This document shows positions 22,916 to 31,755 of a stretch of 39,859 bases of DNA, one piece after another (position 1 is the stretch's first letter; each line of letters starts with the position of its first letter). Under the pieces are notes generated by a model. It had not been told where the DNA came from. It saw nothing but the letters and a program-made list of their open reading frames with translations, and ran no database searches. This stretch comes from CAYRTV01 sp046483285 (GTDB taxonomy: Bacteria; Acidobacteriota; Aminicenantia; Aminicenantales; Aminicenantaceae): contig JAWODN010000051.1 in NCBI GenBank assembly GCA_046483285.1, forward strand, positions 1 to 39,859, read 5' to 3'. The position numbers and the translations under genes were made by a program.

Positions 22916-23794
22916 ATGAATCACAAGAATTTGGTTGGAATGCTGGCGGTGATTTTTTTGATCACGGCGGGGCAGCCCCTGCCTGCTGAGGAAGGGCTTA
23001 AAGTGTTTATTTCTGTTGATATGGAAGGAGTCTGCGGAGTTATTCACTGGGAGGAAGTCAGCCGCGACGGGAAAGATTATGGATTATTCCGGCGTTTGAT
23101 GACCCTGGAAACAAACGCCGCTGTTGAAGGGGCCCTGGAGGCCGGGGCCGGCAAAATTGTGGTGCGGGACTCCCATGGCAGCGCCCGCAACATTCTGCCG
23201 GATGACCTTCATCCCGCCGCGGAGCTTATCCGGGATTGGTCGGGCAGCCCTTTCGGCATGATGGAAGGCGTGGATGAAACCTTTGACGCCGTGATTTTTA
23301 TCGGATATCATGCCAGCGCCAATGTTCCTGATGCGGTGCTTAAACACACCATGACCGGCACCATCTATAATGTCACTTTAAACGGAATGGTGATGCCGGA
23401 AGCCGGAATCAATGGATTTATCGCCGGAAATTACGGAGTTCCGGTGGTTATGATCGCCGGAGATAAAGCCATCTGTGACCAAGCCGGCCGGATTTTCGAA
23501 AATGTTGTCACCGCTCCGGTAAAAGAGGGCATCGGCACCGCAGCCCGCATGATGCACCCGGAAAAAGCCAGGGAAATGATCAAAAACAAAACCCGGGAAG
23601 CTTTGTCCAAACTGGACACATTCAAACCCTGGACATTAACCGCGCCTTACACTATGGAGGTGACATTTAAAAACGAGGAGCGGGCGGAGAATGCTTCCTG
23701 GATTCCCGGGGCTGAAAGAACCGGAAACACCTCGGTTTCCTTTGCCAGTTCAGATTGGGTCGAAATTTTAAAATTTTTTAAATTCGCCCGGTGA
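22916..23794 (+). CDS. Exported M55-family D-aminopeptidase (DppA-like)
   Basis: A 292-residue zinc aminopeptidase of family M55, known in Bacillus for releasing D-amino acids from peptides. After a signal peptide (MLAVIFLITAGQPLPAEE), the core starts KVFISVDMEGVCGV, where SVDMEG carries zinc ligands. RDSHGSARN, FIGYHASAN and KHTMTGTIYNVTLNG follow. Family members are mostly cytoplasmic; here the signal points to the periplasm, perhaps for peptidoglycan or peptide scavenging. AAGGAGG precedes the start, and it probably shares a transcript with hom. Confidence 0.9.
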   Translation: MNHKNLVGMLAVIFLITAGQPLPAEEGLKVFISVDMEGVCGVIHWEEVSRDGKDYGLFRRLMTLETNAAVEGALEAGAGKIVVRDSHGSARNILPDDLHPAAELIRDWSGSPFGMMEGVDETFDAVIFIGYHASANVPDAVLKHTMTGTIYNVTLNGMVMPEAGINGFIAGNYGVPVVMIAGDKAICDQAGRIFENVVTAPVKEGIGTAARMMHPEKAREMIKNKTREALSKLDTFKPWTLTAPYTMEVTFKNEERAENASWIPGAERTGNTSVSFASSDWVEILKFFKFAR

Positions 23795-23796
23795 AT

Positions 23797-23830
23797 TAAA
23801 AAAAAAGAGCGGAAGCCGAAGCTTCCGCTC
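23797..23830 (-). terminator. Rho-independent terminator of the citrate synthase gene
   Basis: A 10-bp stem, GAGCGGAAGC/GCTTCCGCTC (23807-23816 and 23821-23830), has a CGAA loop. On the minus strand a T run (23806-23797) follows. On the plus strand there is no T run, so it serves gltA rather than the M55 gene. Confidence 0.88.
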
Positions 23831-23858
23831 TTGAAAAGTCCCGGTGATTCAGAGCCGG

Positions 23859-25157
23859 TTATTTTTTGACCTGCTCTTCAAGCCAGTCGGTGGTGATGGT
23901 CTTGGGCCTTTCGATGGGCAGGCCGAGAGCGCGGTCCCAAATCAAGGATGCCAGAACACCCAATGCCCGGGAAGCACCGAACAGCACAGTATAGAAATCA
24001 TATTCAGTGATGCCGTAGTGCAGCAGCAGGCAGCCGGAGTGGGCGTCGACATTGGGCCACGGATTCTTGGCTTTGCCGTGTTCCTGAAGGATGTCGGGAG
24101 CCACTTCATAAATGGCGCTGACCACTTGGAAGATCTCGTCGTCCGGGCAGTGTTTGAGCGCGAATTCTCTTTGGGCCATGTACCGGGGGTCGGTCTGGCG
24201 CAGCACGGCGTGTCCGTAGCCGGGGATGACTTTTCCGGCATTGAGCGTGTCCCACAGGTACTTGACCAGTTCGTCTTTGGTGGGGACTCCGCCCAAGTCT
24301 TCCTTGACTTCCATGATCCAGCGCAGCACTTCCTGATTGGCCAGTCCGTGAAGGGGCCCGGCCAGTCCGCACATTCCGGCGGCCAAAGAGTAGTAGGCAT
24401 CCGACAAAGCTGAACCGACCAGGTGGGTGGTGTGAGCGGACACGTTTCCGCCTTCGTGGTCGCTGTGGATGGTGAGGTAGAGCCGCATCAATTCTTTGAA
24501 GTTGTCGTCCTCGACCCCCATCATGTGGGCCAGGTTTCCTCCCCAGTCAAGATCGGGATCCGGCGGAATATGATCGTTGTTTTTGTAGGATTTCCGGTAA
24601 ATATAAGCTGCGATCTGGGGAAGTTTTGCGGTCAGGTTGAGAACATCTTCAAAGGTGGGATCCCAGTAGTCGGTCTTGGGCATGCCTTCGCGGTATTTTT
24701 CGGCGAACACGGAATCTTTCTGCAGGGAAGAGATCGCGGTGACGAATTGGGTCATGGGGTGGGTGTCGCTGGGGACCGCTTCCATGATTTTGATTAAATA
24801 ATCAGGAAGATCGCCGCGTTTTTTCCATTCTTCGGTGATTTCCTTGACGTCTTCTTCCGTGGGAAGTTCACCGGTCAGCAGCAGATAAAAGAGGCCTTCC
24901 GGAAGAGGTTCTTCCCCGCCGGGAGCCTTGGGGAGCTTTTCCTGGAGCTGAGGGATGTTATAACCACGGAAACGGATGCCCTCATAAGGATCCAGGGCCG
25001 ACGTTTCAGTCACGATGCATTTAACACCGCGCATTCCGCCGTAAGCCTGCTGGATTGTGACTTCAGAGATGACTTTGTCACCGTGTTCTTTGATCAGTTT
25101 TTTAACACGGTCCTGCATGGAACCCATGTTGGATTGAAATTTTTGTTTAAGTGCCAT
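23859..25157 (-). CDS. gltA: Citrate synthase, eukaryote-like (mitochondrial-type) clade
   Basis: It condenses acetyl-CoA and oxaloacetate to citrate. This 432-residue protein has the active-site blocks HSDHEGGNVSAHT, GPLHGLANQEVLRWI, VIPGYGHAVLRQTDPRY (catalytic His) and NVDAHSGCLL (catalytic Asp). The wording of these blocks matches the mitochondrial type and its bacterial relatives, such as the one described from Geobacter, rather than E. coli type II or Bacillus enzymes. It is a single-gene unit with promoter and terminator. AAAGGAGG precedes the start. Confidence 0.95.
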   Translation of the reverse strand: MALKQKFQSNMGSMQDRVKKLIKEHGDKVISEVTIQQAYGGMRGVKCIVTETSALDPYEGIRFRGYNIPQLQEKLPKAPGGEEPLPEGLFYLLLTGELPTEEDVKEITEEWKKRGDLPDYLIKIMEAVPSDTHPMTQFVTAISSLQKDSVFAEKYREGMPKTDYWDPTFEDVLNLTAKLPQIAAYIYRKSYKNNDHIPPDPDLDWGGNLAHMMGVEDDNFKELMRLYLTIHSDHEGGNVSAHTTHLVGSALSDAYYSLAAGMCGLAGPLHGLANQEVLRWIMEVKEDLGGVPTKDELVKYLWDTLNAGKVIPGYGHAVLRQTDPRYMAQREFALKHCPDDEIFQVVSAIYEVAPDILQEHGKAKNPWPNVDAHSGCLLLHYGITEYDFYTVLFGASRALGVLASLIWDRALGLPIERPKTITTDWLEEQVKK

Positions 25158-25225
25158 TGAGAAACCTCCTTTTTAGGCTGGCATTATTAAAGTAAACTTT
25201 TCCGCCCTTTGTTCAACGGAATAAA

Positions 25226-25254
25226 AATATATCACTGTGAAAGGCCCCTGTCAA
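25226..25254 (-). promoter_or_regulatory. Promoter of the citrate synthase gene
   Basis: On the minus strand, consensus TTGACA (25254-25249), a 17-nt spacer and TATATT (25231-25226). The leader is about 60 nt. Confidence 0.8.
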
Positions 25255-25311
25255 TCTATTTCAATCCAAAAACAAACGCCTCAGTTCCTGCCGGAGAAGT
25301 CAATATTTTTG

Positions 25312-25342
25312 TTGACAGAACCCCTCAAAACAGGTGTATTAT
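25312..25342 (+). promoter_or_regulatory. Promoter of lemA-htpX
   Basis: TTGACA (25312-25317) is followed by TGTATTAT (25335-25342), giving a 17- or 19-nt spacer depending on which hexamer is the -10. It is divergent from the citrate synthase promoter. Confidence 0.65.
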
Positions 25343-25427
25343 CTTTGAATCACAACTGATCTGGATTATGGCGGGAAGAAACCATTCCCCGAGGCTTTTC
25401 AGATAGTCCAGGCGAAAGGAGCGAATA

Positions 25428-25982
25428 ATGGAAATGGCTGTGCTATTGATCATTATTGTGGGGGCTTTTATCCTGGCGGCGGTGGTTTTTTACAACAGCC
25501 TGGTCAATCTGCGCAACCGCTGCGAAAATGCCTGGTCCCAGGTGGATGTGCAGCTCCGCCGGCGGTACGATCTGATCCCAAACCTGGTGGAAACGGTCAA
25601 AGGCTATGCCAAGCACGAAAAAGAGACTTTCCAGAAAGTCACCGAAGCCCGCAACACGGCGATGAACGCTCAGGGGGTCAAAGAACAGGAGCAGGCTGAA
25701 AATATGCTGACCGGCACCCTGAAATCTCTATTCGCGGTGGTGGAAAATTATCCCGAACTCAAGGCCAACCAGAATTTTCTTATGCTGCAGGAAGAGCTTG
25801 CTGGAACCGAAGGCAAAATTGCTTACGCCCGCCAGTTTTACAACGATTGCGTGATGAAATTCAATACCAAACAACAGGTCTTTCCCACCAATATCGTTGC
25901 CAACATGTTCAATTTCCAGGAAAAAGATTATTTTGAAATAGAGGAACCCGAAGCCCGGCGGCCGGTCGCGGTTCAGTTTTAA
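25428..25982 (+). CDS. LemA family protein
   Basis: A 184-residue membrane-anchored helical protein. A single N-terminal transmembrane helix (VLLIIIVGAFILAAVVFY) is followed by the LemA core: SLVNLRNRCENAWSQVDVQLRRRYDLIPNLVETVKGYAKHE, then AYARQFYNDCVMKFNT and FPTNIVANMFNF. The biochemical role of LemA proteins is not known; they are repeatedly found next to HtpX-type proteases or TPM-domain proteins. Here a HtpX-like protease gene follows 18 nt later. AAAGGAGCG precedes the start. Confidence 0.93.
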   Translation: MEMAVLLIIIVGAFILAAVVFYNSLVNLRNRCENAWSQVDVQLRRRYDLIPNLVETVKGYAKHEKETFQKVTEARNTAMNAQGVKEQEQAENMLTGTLKSLFAVVENYPELKANQNFLMLQEELAGTEGKIAYARQFYNDCVMKFNTKQQVFPTNIVANMFNFQEKDYFEIEEPEARRPVAVQF

Positions 25983-26000
25983 GCCGTTCTTTCCGCTGAC

Positions 26001-26900
26001 ATGTACGAACAGATTGCCGCCAACCGGAGGAAATCATTTTTTTTGATTCTCTTCTTTTTGATTCTGATCGGAGTCCTGGCTTATTTTTTCGGCCGGTTGA
26101 CCGAGCTGGGCGCCTATGCGGTTGTTCCGGCGTTCCTTTTGGCGGGGGCAATGACCTGGGGCAGCTACTATCACAGCGACAAGATTGTGCTGGCGGCCAG
26201 CCGGGCGAAGCCGGTTAAGAAAGAAGAATATCCCCATCTTTACCACGTGGTGGAAGGTTTGGCCATAGCCGCGGGAATACCCAAGCCCCGCTGCTATGTG
26301 ATCCGGGATTCTGCGCCCAACGCCTTTGCCACCGGCCGCTCCCCGGAAAACGCCGTGATCGTGGTCACCACAGGATTGATGGAAAAACTCAACCGGGCTG
26401 AATTGGAAGGGGTCATCGCCCATGAGATGTCGCATATCAAGAATTACGATATCCTGGTGCAGACTTTGGCCGTGGTCATGGCCGGAGTGGTGGTCCTTCT
26501 CAGCGATTGGATATTGAGGTCGTTTTTATGGGGGGGCGGCCGCAGGCGCCGTTCAAGCAGCGGTCAAAAAGGCGGCGGAGCCATCCTGGTGGCTGTCGCT
26601 CTGGCTTTGGCGGTTCTGGCTCCGCTTTTCTCCCAGATCATCCGCATGGCGGTCTCCCGTAAACGGGAATACCTGGCCGATGCCTCCGGGGCCATGCTGA
26701 CCCGTTATCCCCCCGGACTGGCGTCGGCGCTCCGCAAGCTGGCCGCGGACGGCGAATCCCTGAAAGCGGCCAACAAAGCCACCGCCCATCTCTATATCGT
26801 CAATCCTCTCAGGTCCGGACGCCGGGGCGGCGGCATGTCCCGCCTTTTCAGCACCCATCCCCCTATTGAGGACCGCATCCAGCGGCTGGATAGCATGTGA
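26001..26900 (+). CDS. htpX: M48 family membrane zinc metalloprotease, HtpX-like
   Basis: A 299-residue integral membrane protease for quality control of membrane proteins. There are two N-terminal transmembrane helices (residues 12-50). The zinc site HEMSHIKNYD is near residue 141, a further membrane segment follows (AILVAVALALAVLAPLF), and the third ligand Glu is in REYLADASGA. An Arg/Ser/Gly-rich loop (GGGRRRRSSSGQKGGG) lies before the second membrane pair. The C-terminal block THPPIEDRIQRL is typical. It pairs with lemA in one operon. Confidence 0.92.
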   Translation: MYEQIAANRRKSFFLILFFLILIGVLAYFFGRLTELGAYAVVPAFLLAGAMTWGSYYHSDKIVLAASRAKPVKKEEYPHLYHVVEGLAIAAGIPKPRCYVIRDSAPNAFATGRSPENAVIVVTTGLMEKLNRAELEGVIAHEMSHIKNYDILVQTLAVVMAGVVVLLSDWILRSFLWGGGRRRRSSSGQKGGGAILVAVALALAVLAPLFSQIIRMAVSRKREYLADASGAMLTRYPPGLASALRKLAADGESLKAANKATAHLYIVNPLRSGRRGGGMSRLFSTHPPIEDRIQRLDSM

Positions 26901-26966
26901 AAAGCCGGTCTTCTCATTTGAGGCGGGTCCGGTCCGTTCCTCATTCAGGTTTATCGTGTTTTTCAG

Positions 26967-26972
26967 TATAAT
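26967..26972 (+). promoter_or_regulatory. Probable -10 of the ECF sigma/efflux operon
   Basis: TATAAT at 26967-26972 has a poor -35 (TTCAGG) at 17 nt. Transcription would start only some 8 nt before the ATG at 26987, leaving a leader too short for a normal ribosome site; none is visible. A second TATAAT at 26976 is even closer. The sigma factor may also drive its own promoter, but I cannot recognise its sequence. Confidence 0.3.
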
Positions 26973-26986
26973 CCCTATAATCCGCA

Positions 26987-27568
26987 ATGAAAAACATGGA
27001 AAAAAATTGGAACAGGGACAAAATCCTCCTGGAGAAAGCTCAAGCTGGAGATGAGACGGGTTTTAAAAAGATATTCGATGAATGCCACAGGGGGATATTC
27101 AACCTCTGTTTCCATATGCTTCAAGACCGCCAGGAAGCGGAAGATATCACTCAGGAGGTTTTTTTAAAAGCTTTTCGGAAAATAAATAAATTCCGGGGAG
27201 AATCCAAAATTTCCACCTGGCTTCACCGGATCGCTGTTAATTCTTGCTTAAACCGCCTGAGACGGAATAAACGGGCTTCCTTTTTATCTCTTGACTTCCT
27301 TTTGGAGAAAGGGGAAAGGCAAACGGATGTCCAGGAAAACGGTCCCCTGGAGCGGTTCACCCGTGAGGAGGAAAAGAAATATGTTCGCAAAGCTGTTGAT
27401 TCATTACCCAAAAACCAGCGTCTGGCGGTGATTCTTAATCATTATGCCGGGTTTTCGTATCAGGAGATTTCTGAAATAATGGGGCTTTCCGCGTCTTCTG
27501 TGCGTTCTCTCCTTTACCGGGCCAAACAGCAACTCCAAAAAAAATTAGAAAACCCGCGATTATTTTAA
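26987..27568 (+). CDS. ECF (sigma-70 family group 4) sigma factor
   Basis: A 193-residue extracytoplasmic-function sigma factor. Region 2 (DRQEAEDITQEVFLKAFRKINKFRGESKISTWLHRIAVN, -10 recognition) and region 4 (LPKNQRLAVILNHYAGFSYQEISEIMGLSASSVRSLLYRAKQQL, -35 recognition) are present, with no region 3. It resembles RpoE-type sigmas. The next gene is a zinc-finger anti-sigma with a membrane helix, so it is probably held at the membrane and released by envelope signals. Likely targets include the downstream export genes. Confidence 0.93.
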   Translation: MKNMEKNWNRDKILLEKAQAGDETGFKKIFDECHRGIFNLCFHMLQDRQEAEDITQEVFLKAFRKINKFRGESKISTWLHRIAVNSCLNRLRRNKRASFLSLDFLLEKGERQTDVQENGPLERFTREEEKKYVRKAVDSLPKNQRLAVILNHYAGFSYQEISEIMGLSASSVRSLLYRAKQQLQKKLENPRLF

Positions 27569-27593
27569 CGGATGTGGGTCTTAAGGAGTGAGT

Positions 27594-28097
27594 ATGAGAA
27601 AATCAAAAATTCACAAGCGGATTCAAGAAAGGATGTTGCTTTATCTAGACGGCGAGCTTGAGAAGGGGGATGAAAAGAAAGTCCGCAATCATTTGAGCGG
27701 CTGTCCGGAGTGTTCCCGCAGGCTGGAAATTTACAGGCGGCTATGGAAAGACGTTTCCGGATCGAAAGAAGATGTTCCTTCCCAACGGCTTTGGAATCAT
27801 ATTCAGGCCCGGCTGGGAGAAATAGAAAAGCCCCGGCTGTTTTTTTCCCAATGGAAAGAAGTCATCACCCGCTATGCCTTTCCCGTGTTCATGGCCGTTA
27901 CGGTTTCCCTGGCGGTGGCGGCGGGCGCCGCCATCGGCTCTTCCGGCCGGCCGTTTTTCTTCGAATCATCAGCCGATCTCCGCCCGCACGGGGCCATTGA
28001 GGAAGAATTTGAGCTGAACCTTTTTGATATCGCCCCGCCGGGTTCATTGACGGAAATTTTCGATGGAACCGGTCAGACTGGTCCGTCCAGGAAGTGA
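27594..28097 (+). CDS. Membrane anti-sigma factor with zf-HC2 domain
   Basis: A 167-residue protein. The cytoplasmic N-terminus has the anti-sigma zinc-finger pattern LLYLDGELEKGDEKKVRNHLSGCPECSRRL (HxxxCxxC at about 37-44). One transmembrane helix follows (FPVFMAVTVSLAVAAGAAIG), then a short acidic periplasmic tail. It should bind and silence the sigma factor encoded just upstream. I chose ATG at 27594, as AAGGAG lies 5 nt before it and the GTG at 27588 overlaps that site. Confidence 0.85.
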   Translation: MRKSKIHKRIQERMLLYLDGELEKGDEKKVRNHLSGCPECSRRLEIYRRLWKDVSGSKEDVPSQRLWNHIQARLGEIEKPRLFFSQWKEVITRYAFPVFMAVTVSLAVAAGAAIGSSGRPFFFESSADLRPHGAIEEEFELNLFDIAPPGSLTEIFDGTGQTGPSRK

Positions 28098-28577
28098 ATG
28101 AAAATGAAAGTGAAAGCATTAACCTATGCGGTATTGATTCTTCTGATCGTCAATTTGACGGCTTTGGGGGTAATGGCCTATCACCGGTGGTTCAAGCCGG
28201 ACTTTTCTTGTCCGGGAGAAGGGATGGAGCGATTAAAACGGGAATTATCCCTTTCCCCGGAACAGGAAAAGCAGATTCTGCAGGCCCGCGGTGATTTTCA
28301 CAGCAGCCTTGATGCCCTTTCTCACCATCTTCAGGAGGAAAGAAGAAGTTTGGTCGCCGCGCTTAAGAGCGAAACCATGGATCCGGATGAACTGAAAAGC
28401 ATCGTGAAAAAAATCAATGCTTACCAGCTCGAAGCCCAGGAAAAAGTTGTGGAGCATCTTCTTGCGGTCAAGAATATACTTCAACCCGCACAGCAGGACA
28501 TATTCTTTTCGATCATAAGGGAAAGGTTTGAATCGGACAGCGAACCCGGAGAAGGACGTTATTTAAGAGTCAGGTGA
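28098..28577 (+). CDS. Periplasmic Spy/CpxP/ZraP-like sensor or chaperone
   Basis: A 159-residue protein with an N-terminal membrane anchor or signal (VKALTYAVLILLIVNLTALGVMAY) and a helical periplasmic part. LKRELSLSPEQEKQILQARGDFHSSLDALSHHLQEERRSLVAAL resembles the LTxxQ/LSPEQ motifs of the Spy, CpxP and heavy-metal-sensor group. In E. coli such proteins bind unfolded proteins or metals and feed back on envelope stress systems. It starts right at the anti-sigma stop, so a role as signal sensor for the sigma/anti-sigma pair is a reasonable inference. Confidence 0.75.
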   Translation: MKMKVKALTYAVLILLIVNLTALGVMAYHRWFKPDFSCPGEGMERLKRELSLSPEQEKQILQARGDFHSSLDALSHHLQEERRSLVAALKSETMDPDELKSIVKKINAYQLEAQEKVVEHLLAVKNILQPAQQDIFFSIIRERFESDSEPGEGRYLRVR

Positions 28578-28594
28578 AAGCGCAGGAGAATGAA

Positions 28595-29938
28595 ATGACC
28601 TTTCTATTCCAAAAACTTTGCAGCCGGTTCCGTGAATTATCAATAATCCTGATGGTTTTATTTCCGCTTCCGTATCTTCAGGCGAATATGGAGAGCAAAA
28701 CAGCCACTCTGTTGTCGCTTGAAGAATGCGTTTCCATCGCTCTCAGCAACAACCCCGCTTTCATTTCTTCCGCTTACGCGGTGGAGGAAAGTCGGCTGAA
28801 AACCACCGAAGCGCGTTCCGGCTTCTATCCGTCAGTAAATCTCAGCGCCGGCGCGGACGTGCTGAAGAGCGGAAAGAATGAATTGGGCGGAAAGGAGGGG
28901 GCTTATTCCCGGTATAATACCGGAATTTCGGCCCATTATTTCCTCTACCAAGGCGGCAGGAAGACGGCGGCCTATGAGGCGGCGGAGTCCGTATTCCGCA
29001 CCGTTTCTTATCAGCATGAGGGTGGTCTCCAGGAGCTGATATTGAATATCAGCCAAGCCTATTACCGTTTTCTTCAGTCCCAGCATATGGAAAAAGCAGC
29101 CGGGCAGGCTCTGGAAAGGGCGGAATACTACCTGGAGTTTGCCAAGGCTCGTTTTGAAGCCGGTGTGGTTTCCCGCTCTGATATACTTAAGGCTGAAGTG
29201 GAGAAGTCCAATGCGGAGCTTTCCCTCATCCGTGCCCGTAACACCAGACTTTTCACCCGGGGATCACTTAATGTGCTCATGGGGCGAGAGGCGCATTCAC
29301 ACCTGGAAGTTCAGGACAACTTGGAAAATTTTGAGCTTAAGGGCAGTCTTGATTATGATGTTCTTCTGGAACAGGCGCTCCTCATGCGGCCTGAAATTAA
29401 AAAAACGGAAGCTCAGCTTGCGGCTCATGAATCAGATATACGCATCGCCCGGAGCAGCCTTTACCCTTGGGTGTCCGCCGATGCCGGATTCAATTTATCC
29501 GGCTTGAATTCTTCCGGAATGGAAAGCGGCTGGTTTGCCGGATTGAGTCTCAACTTTCCCATTTTTACCGGATTCGCCAACCAGGCCAGGGTATTTCAGG
29601 AAAAGGCAGCTCTGAGGGCTATGGAAAAACAGATGGAATCCCTCAAGCAGGAGATCAGCCGGGAAGTTTGGAATGCGTATCTTGATCTGAAGGAATCCGA
29701 AGAACTCATCGATAACTCTGAAATATTTTTGGCAAATGCCAGAGAGAACCTGGCTATCGCTGAAGAAGAGTACCGGGAAGGGGTTGGTTCGATGATGGAG
29801 GTGATCGACGCTGAAACCGCCCTGGTCGCGGCGGAAGAAAACCGGATCGAGGCTCTCGCCGGTTTTAAAATCGCTCTGGCGGTGGTCGACCGGGTGGCGG
29901 GAACATTGGGATATGATGCGGCTCGAGGAGATAAATGA
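28595..29938 (+). CDS. TolC-family outer membrane efflux protein
   Basis: A 447-residue outer membrane channel of a tripartite exporter. A signal segment (LSIILMVLFPLPYLQA) is followed by two OEP repeats typical of TolC: SLEECVSIALSNNPAF and the alpha-helical hairpins, then the second repeat YDVLLEQALLMRPEIKKTEAQL. I chose the ATG at 28595 with AGGAG 6 nt upstream; the GTG at 28574 overlapping the previous gene has no such site. It overlaps the adaptor gene by 4 nt (ATGA), placing it in the efflux operon. Confidence 0.92.
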   Translation: MTFLFQKLCSRFRELSIILMVLFPLPYLQANMESKTATLLSLEECVSIALSNNPAFISSAYAVEESRLKTTEARSGFYPSVNLSAGADVLKSGKNELGGKEGAYSRYNTGISAHYFLYQGGRKTAAYEAAESVFRTVSYQHEGGLQELILNISQAYYRFLQSQHMEKAAGQALERAEYYLEFAKARFEAGVVSRSDILKAEVEKSNAELSLIRARNTRLFTRGSLNVLMGREAHSHLEVQDNLENFELKGSLDYDVLLEQALLMRPEIKKTEAQLAAHESDIRIARSSLYPWVSADAGFNLSGLNSSGMESGWFAGLSLNFPIFTGFANQARVFQEKAALRAMEKQMESLKQEISREVWNAYLDLKESEELIDNSEIFLANARENLAIAEEEYREGVGSMMEVIDAETALVAAEENRIEALAGFKIALAVVDRVAGTLGYDAARGDK

Positions 29939-30993
29939 TGAAGAAAAAATTAGGGTGGATTTTATTAATTCTGGTTCTCATTTTTATTTCAGTTTTTCTT
30001 ATACCGTCTTTTTTTGTTAAAAAGGATGCCGATTCATCATCCGTGAAAACAGTCCCGGTTGTCAGGCGTGATATTGGTTCTTCTGTCCTGGCTACCGGTA
30101 TCGTCAAGCCGATGATCGGGGCTGAGGTCAAGGTCGGATCCCGGGTTTCGGGAGTGGTCAAGCGTCTTCGTGCCCAAATCGGGGATATGGTGGAGGCCGG
30201 ACAGGTGATTGCTGAGCTGGACGAATCTGAGTTTAAAGCCAGGCTTGACCAGAATATAGCGGCTCTCCGGAAAGCAGAAGCCGACCTGGAATACAGCAAG
30301 GTCAATTTAAAGAGGCAGAAATCTCTCCTGGAAAAAAACTTCACGTCCCGTCAGCAGGTTGACATGGCGGAAAATGCGTATAAGACCGCTTCGGCCCAGG
30401 TTTCCCAGGCGAAGGCCAATGTTGAATATGCCGAAGTCCAGCTGGGCTATACAAAGATATATGCCCCTATATCCGGAGTCATTGCCTCCATTTCCACCCA
30501 GGAAGGGGAAACCGTGGCCGCAAGCCTCGCGGCTCCGACTTTTGTCAATCTTATCGATTTGACAAGGCTTGAAGTTCAGACCTATGTGGATGAAACAGAT
30601 ATAGGAAAGATAAACACAGGACTGGAAGCGGTTTTCACCGTAGATACCTTCAGGGATACGGATTTCGAGGGAAAGGTCAAAGCCATTTATCCCAAAGCCG
30701 TCATACAGGATAATGTAGTCAATTACATTGTGACGGTTGAAATCACGGATTTTAAGGATAAAATCCTTCGCCCGGAAATGACGGCGAGCGTGACGATTTA
30801 TCTGGAGACACGAAAGAATGTCCTGGCTGTTCCCGCATCCGCGATCACCAGGGAAAGAGGGGAGTATTTTGTCACGGTCCTGGAAAATGGAAATCAGGTC
30901 CGGCGGAATATCCGAACAGGATGGAGAGACGGGGGTTATACGGAAATTATAAGTGGACTTGAGGAGAAAGAATATGTTGTCATTTCAGAATGA
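29935..30993 (+). CDS. MacA/HlyD-type periplasmic adaptor protein
   Basis: A 352-residue membrane fusion protein joining the inner membrane ABC transporter to the TolC channel. An N-terminal membrane helix (LGWILLILVLIFISVFLIPSFF) is followed by the biotinyl-lipoyl half-motifs (VKVGSRVSGVVKRLRAQIGDMVEAGQVIAELD and YTKIYAPISGVIASISTQEGETV), a coiled-coil hairpin between them, and beta-barrel and membrane-proximal domains. The order of neighbours (TolC, adaptor, ATPase, FtsX-type permeases) marks a MacAB-like system. Confidence 0.92.
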   Translation: MMKKKLGWILLILVLIFISVFLIPSFFVKKDADSSSVKTVPVVRRDIGSSVLATGIVKPMIGAEVKVGSRVSGVVKRLRAQIGDMVEAGQVIAELDESEFKARLDQNIAALRKAEADLEYSKVNLKRQKSLLEKNFTSRQQVDMAENAYKTASAQVSQAKANVEYAEVQLGYTKIYAPISGVIASISTQEGETVAASLAAPTFVNLIDLTRLEVQTYVDETDIGKINTGLEAVFTVDTFRDTDFEGKVKAIYPKAVIQDNVVNYIVTVEITDFKDKILRPEMTASVTIYLETRKNVLAVPASAITRERGEYFVTVLENGNQVRRNIRTGWRDGGYTEIISGLEEKEYVVISE

Positions 30994-31011
30994 TCCTAAA
31001 GGAGACCGGCG

Positions 31012-31755
31012 ATGAATAAACCGGTTATTGAAGCAAAAGACATAGTTAAGATTTATAACAAAGGCTCCAGCGGCGAAGTGACCGCTGTCAAAGACGTTTC
31101 CATTGAAGTCGGCAAGGGAGAATTTGTCGCCTTGATGGGGGCGTCCGGTTCAGGAAAATCCACCTTAATGAATATCATAAGCTGTCTGGACCGGCCGACC
31201 AGCGGGCATGTGATTTTGGACAATATTGAAGTCAGCCGTCTTGAGGATGAGGAAATGGCCAAAGTCCGAAACAAGAAAATTGGTTTTGTCTTTCAAATGT
31301 TCAACCTTTTGCCCCGGACGAATGCTCTGGAAAATGTTGAGCTTCCCCTCATCTATTCCGACAGGTCCGATATCACCCGCCTGGCCCGGGAGGCGCTGGA
31401 AACCGTCGGCCTGAAGGACAGAATTCATCATAATCCCAATGAGCTGTCCGGGGGGGAACAGCAGCGGGTGGCTGTGGCCCGGGCGCTTGTCAATAACCCT
31501 GAAATCATTTTCGCTGACGAGCCGACCGGAAATTTGGACTCAAAATCCAGCTATGAAATCATGTCTCTTTTTAAGAAACTCCACCAGCAGGGTAGAACCA
31601 TAGTGCTGGTCACTCATGAAGCCGACATCGCTGAATACGCCGAGAGGACTCTCGTGATCGCTGACGGCAAAATCATTGATGATAAAAGAAATCCACAGAT
31701 AAAAGGCGGCGAAAAAAACGTTGAGAACATTCCGGCCGGGGAGAAAAAACAATGA
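31012..31755 (+). CDS. MacB/LolD-type ABC transporter ATPase
   Basis: A 247-residue ATPase with Walker A GASGSGKST, Q-loop VFQMFNLLP, signature LSGGEQQR, Walker B IIFADEPTGNLDS and H-loop VTHEAD. In E. coli MacB this domain is fused to the permease; here it is separate. A charged tail of about 25 residues follows the core. AAAGGAG precedes the start, and it overlaps the first permease gene by 4 nt. Confidence 0.95.
   Translation: MNKPVIEAKDIVKIYNKGSSGEVTAVKDVSIEVGKGEFVALMGASGSGKSTLMNIISCLDRPTSGHVILDNIEVSRLEDEEMAKVRNKKIGFVFQMFNLLPRTNALENVELPLIYSDRSDITRLAREALETVGLKDRIHHNPNELSGGEQQRVAVARALVNNPEIIFADEPTGNLDSKSSYEIMSLFKKLHQQGRTIVLVTHEADIAEYAERTLVIADGKIIDDKRNPQIKGGEKNVENIPAGEKKQ

Noticed and set aside
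23844..24413. 189-residue plus-strand frame opposite citrate synthase
   Set aside because: Antisense shadow of gltA.
26976..26981. Second TATAAT upstream of the ECF sigma gene
   Set aside because: Transcription from it would start at or inside the start codon, and no -35 is visible at the right distance.
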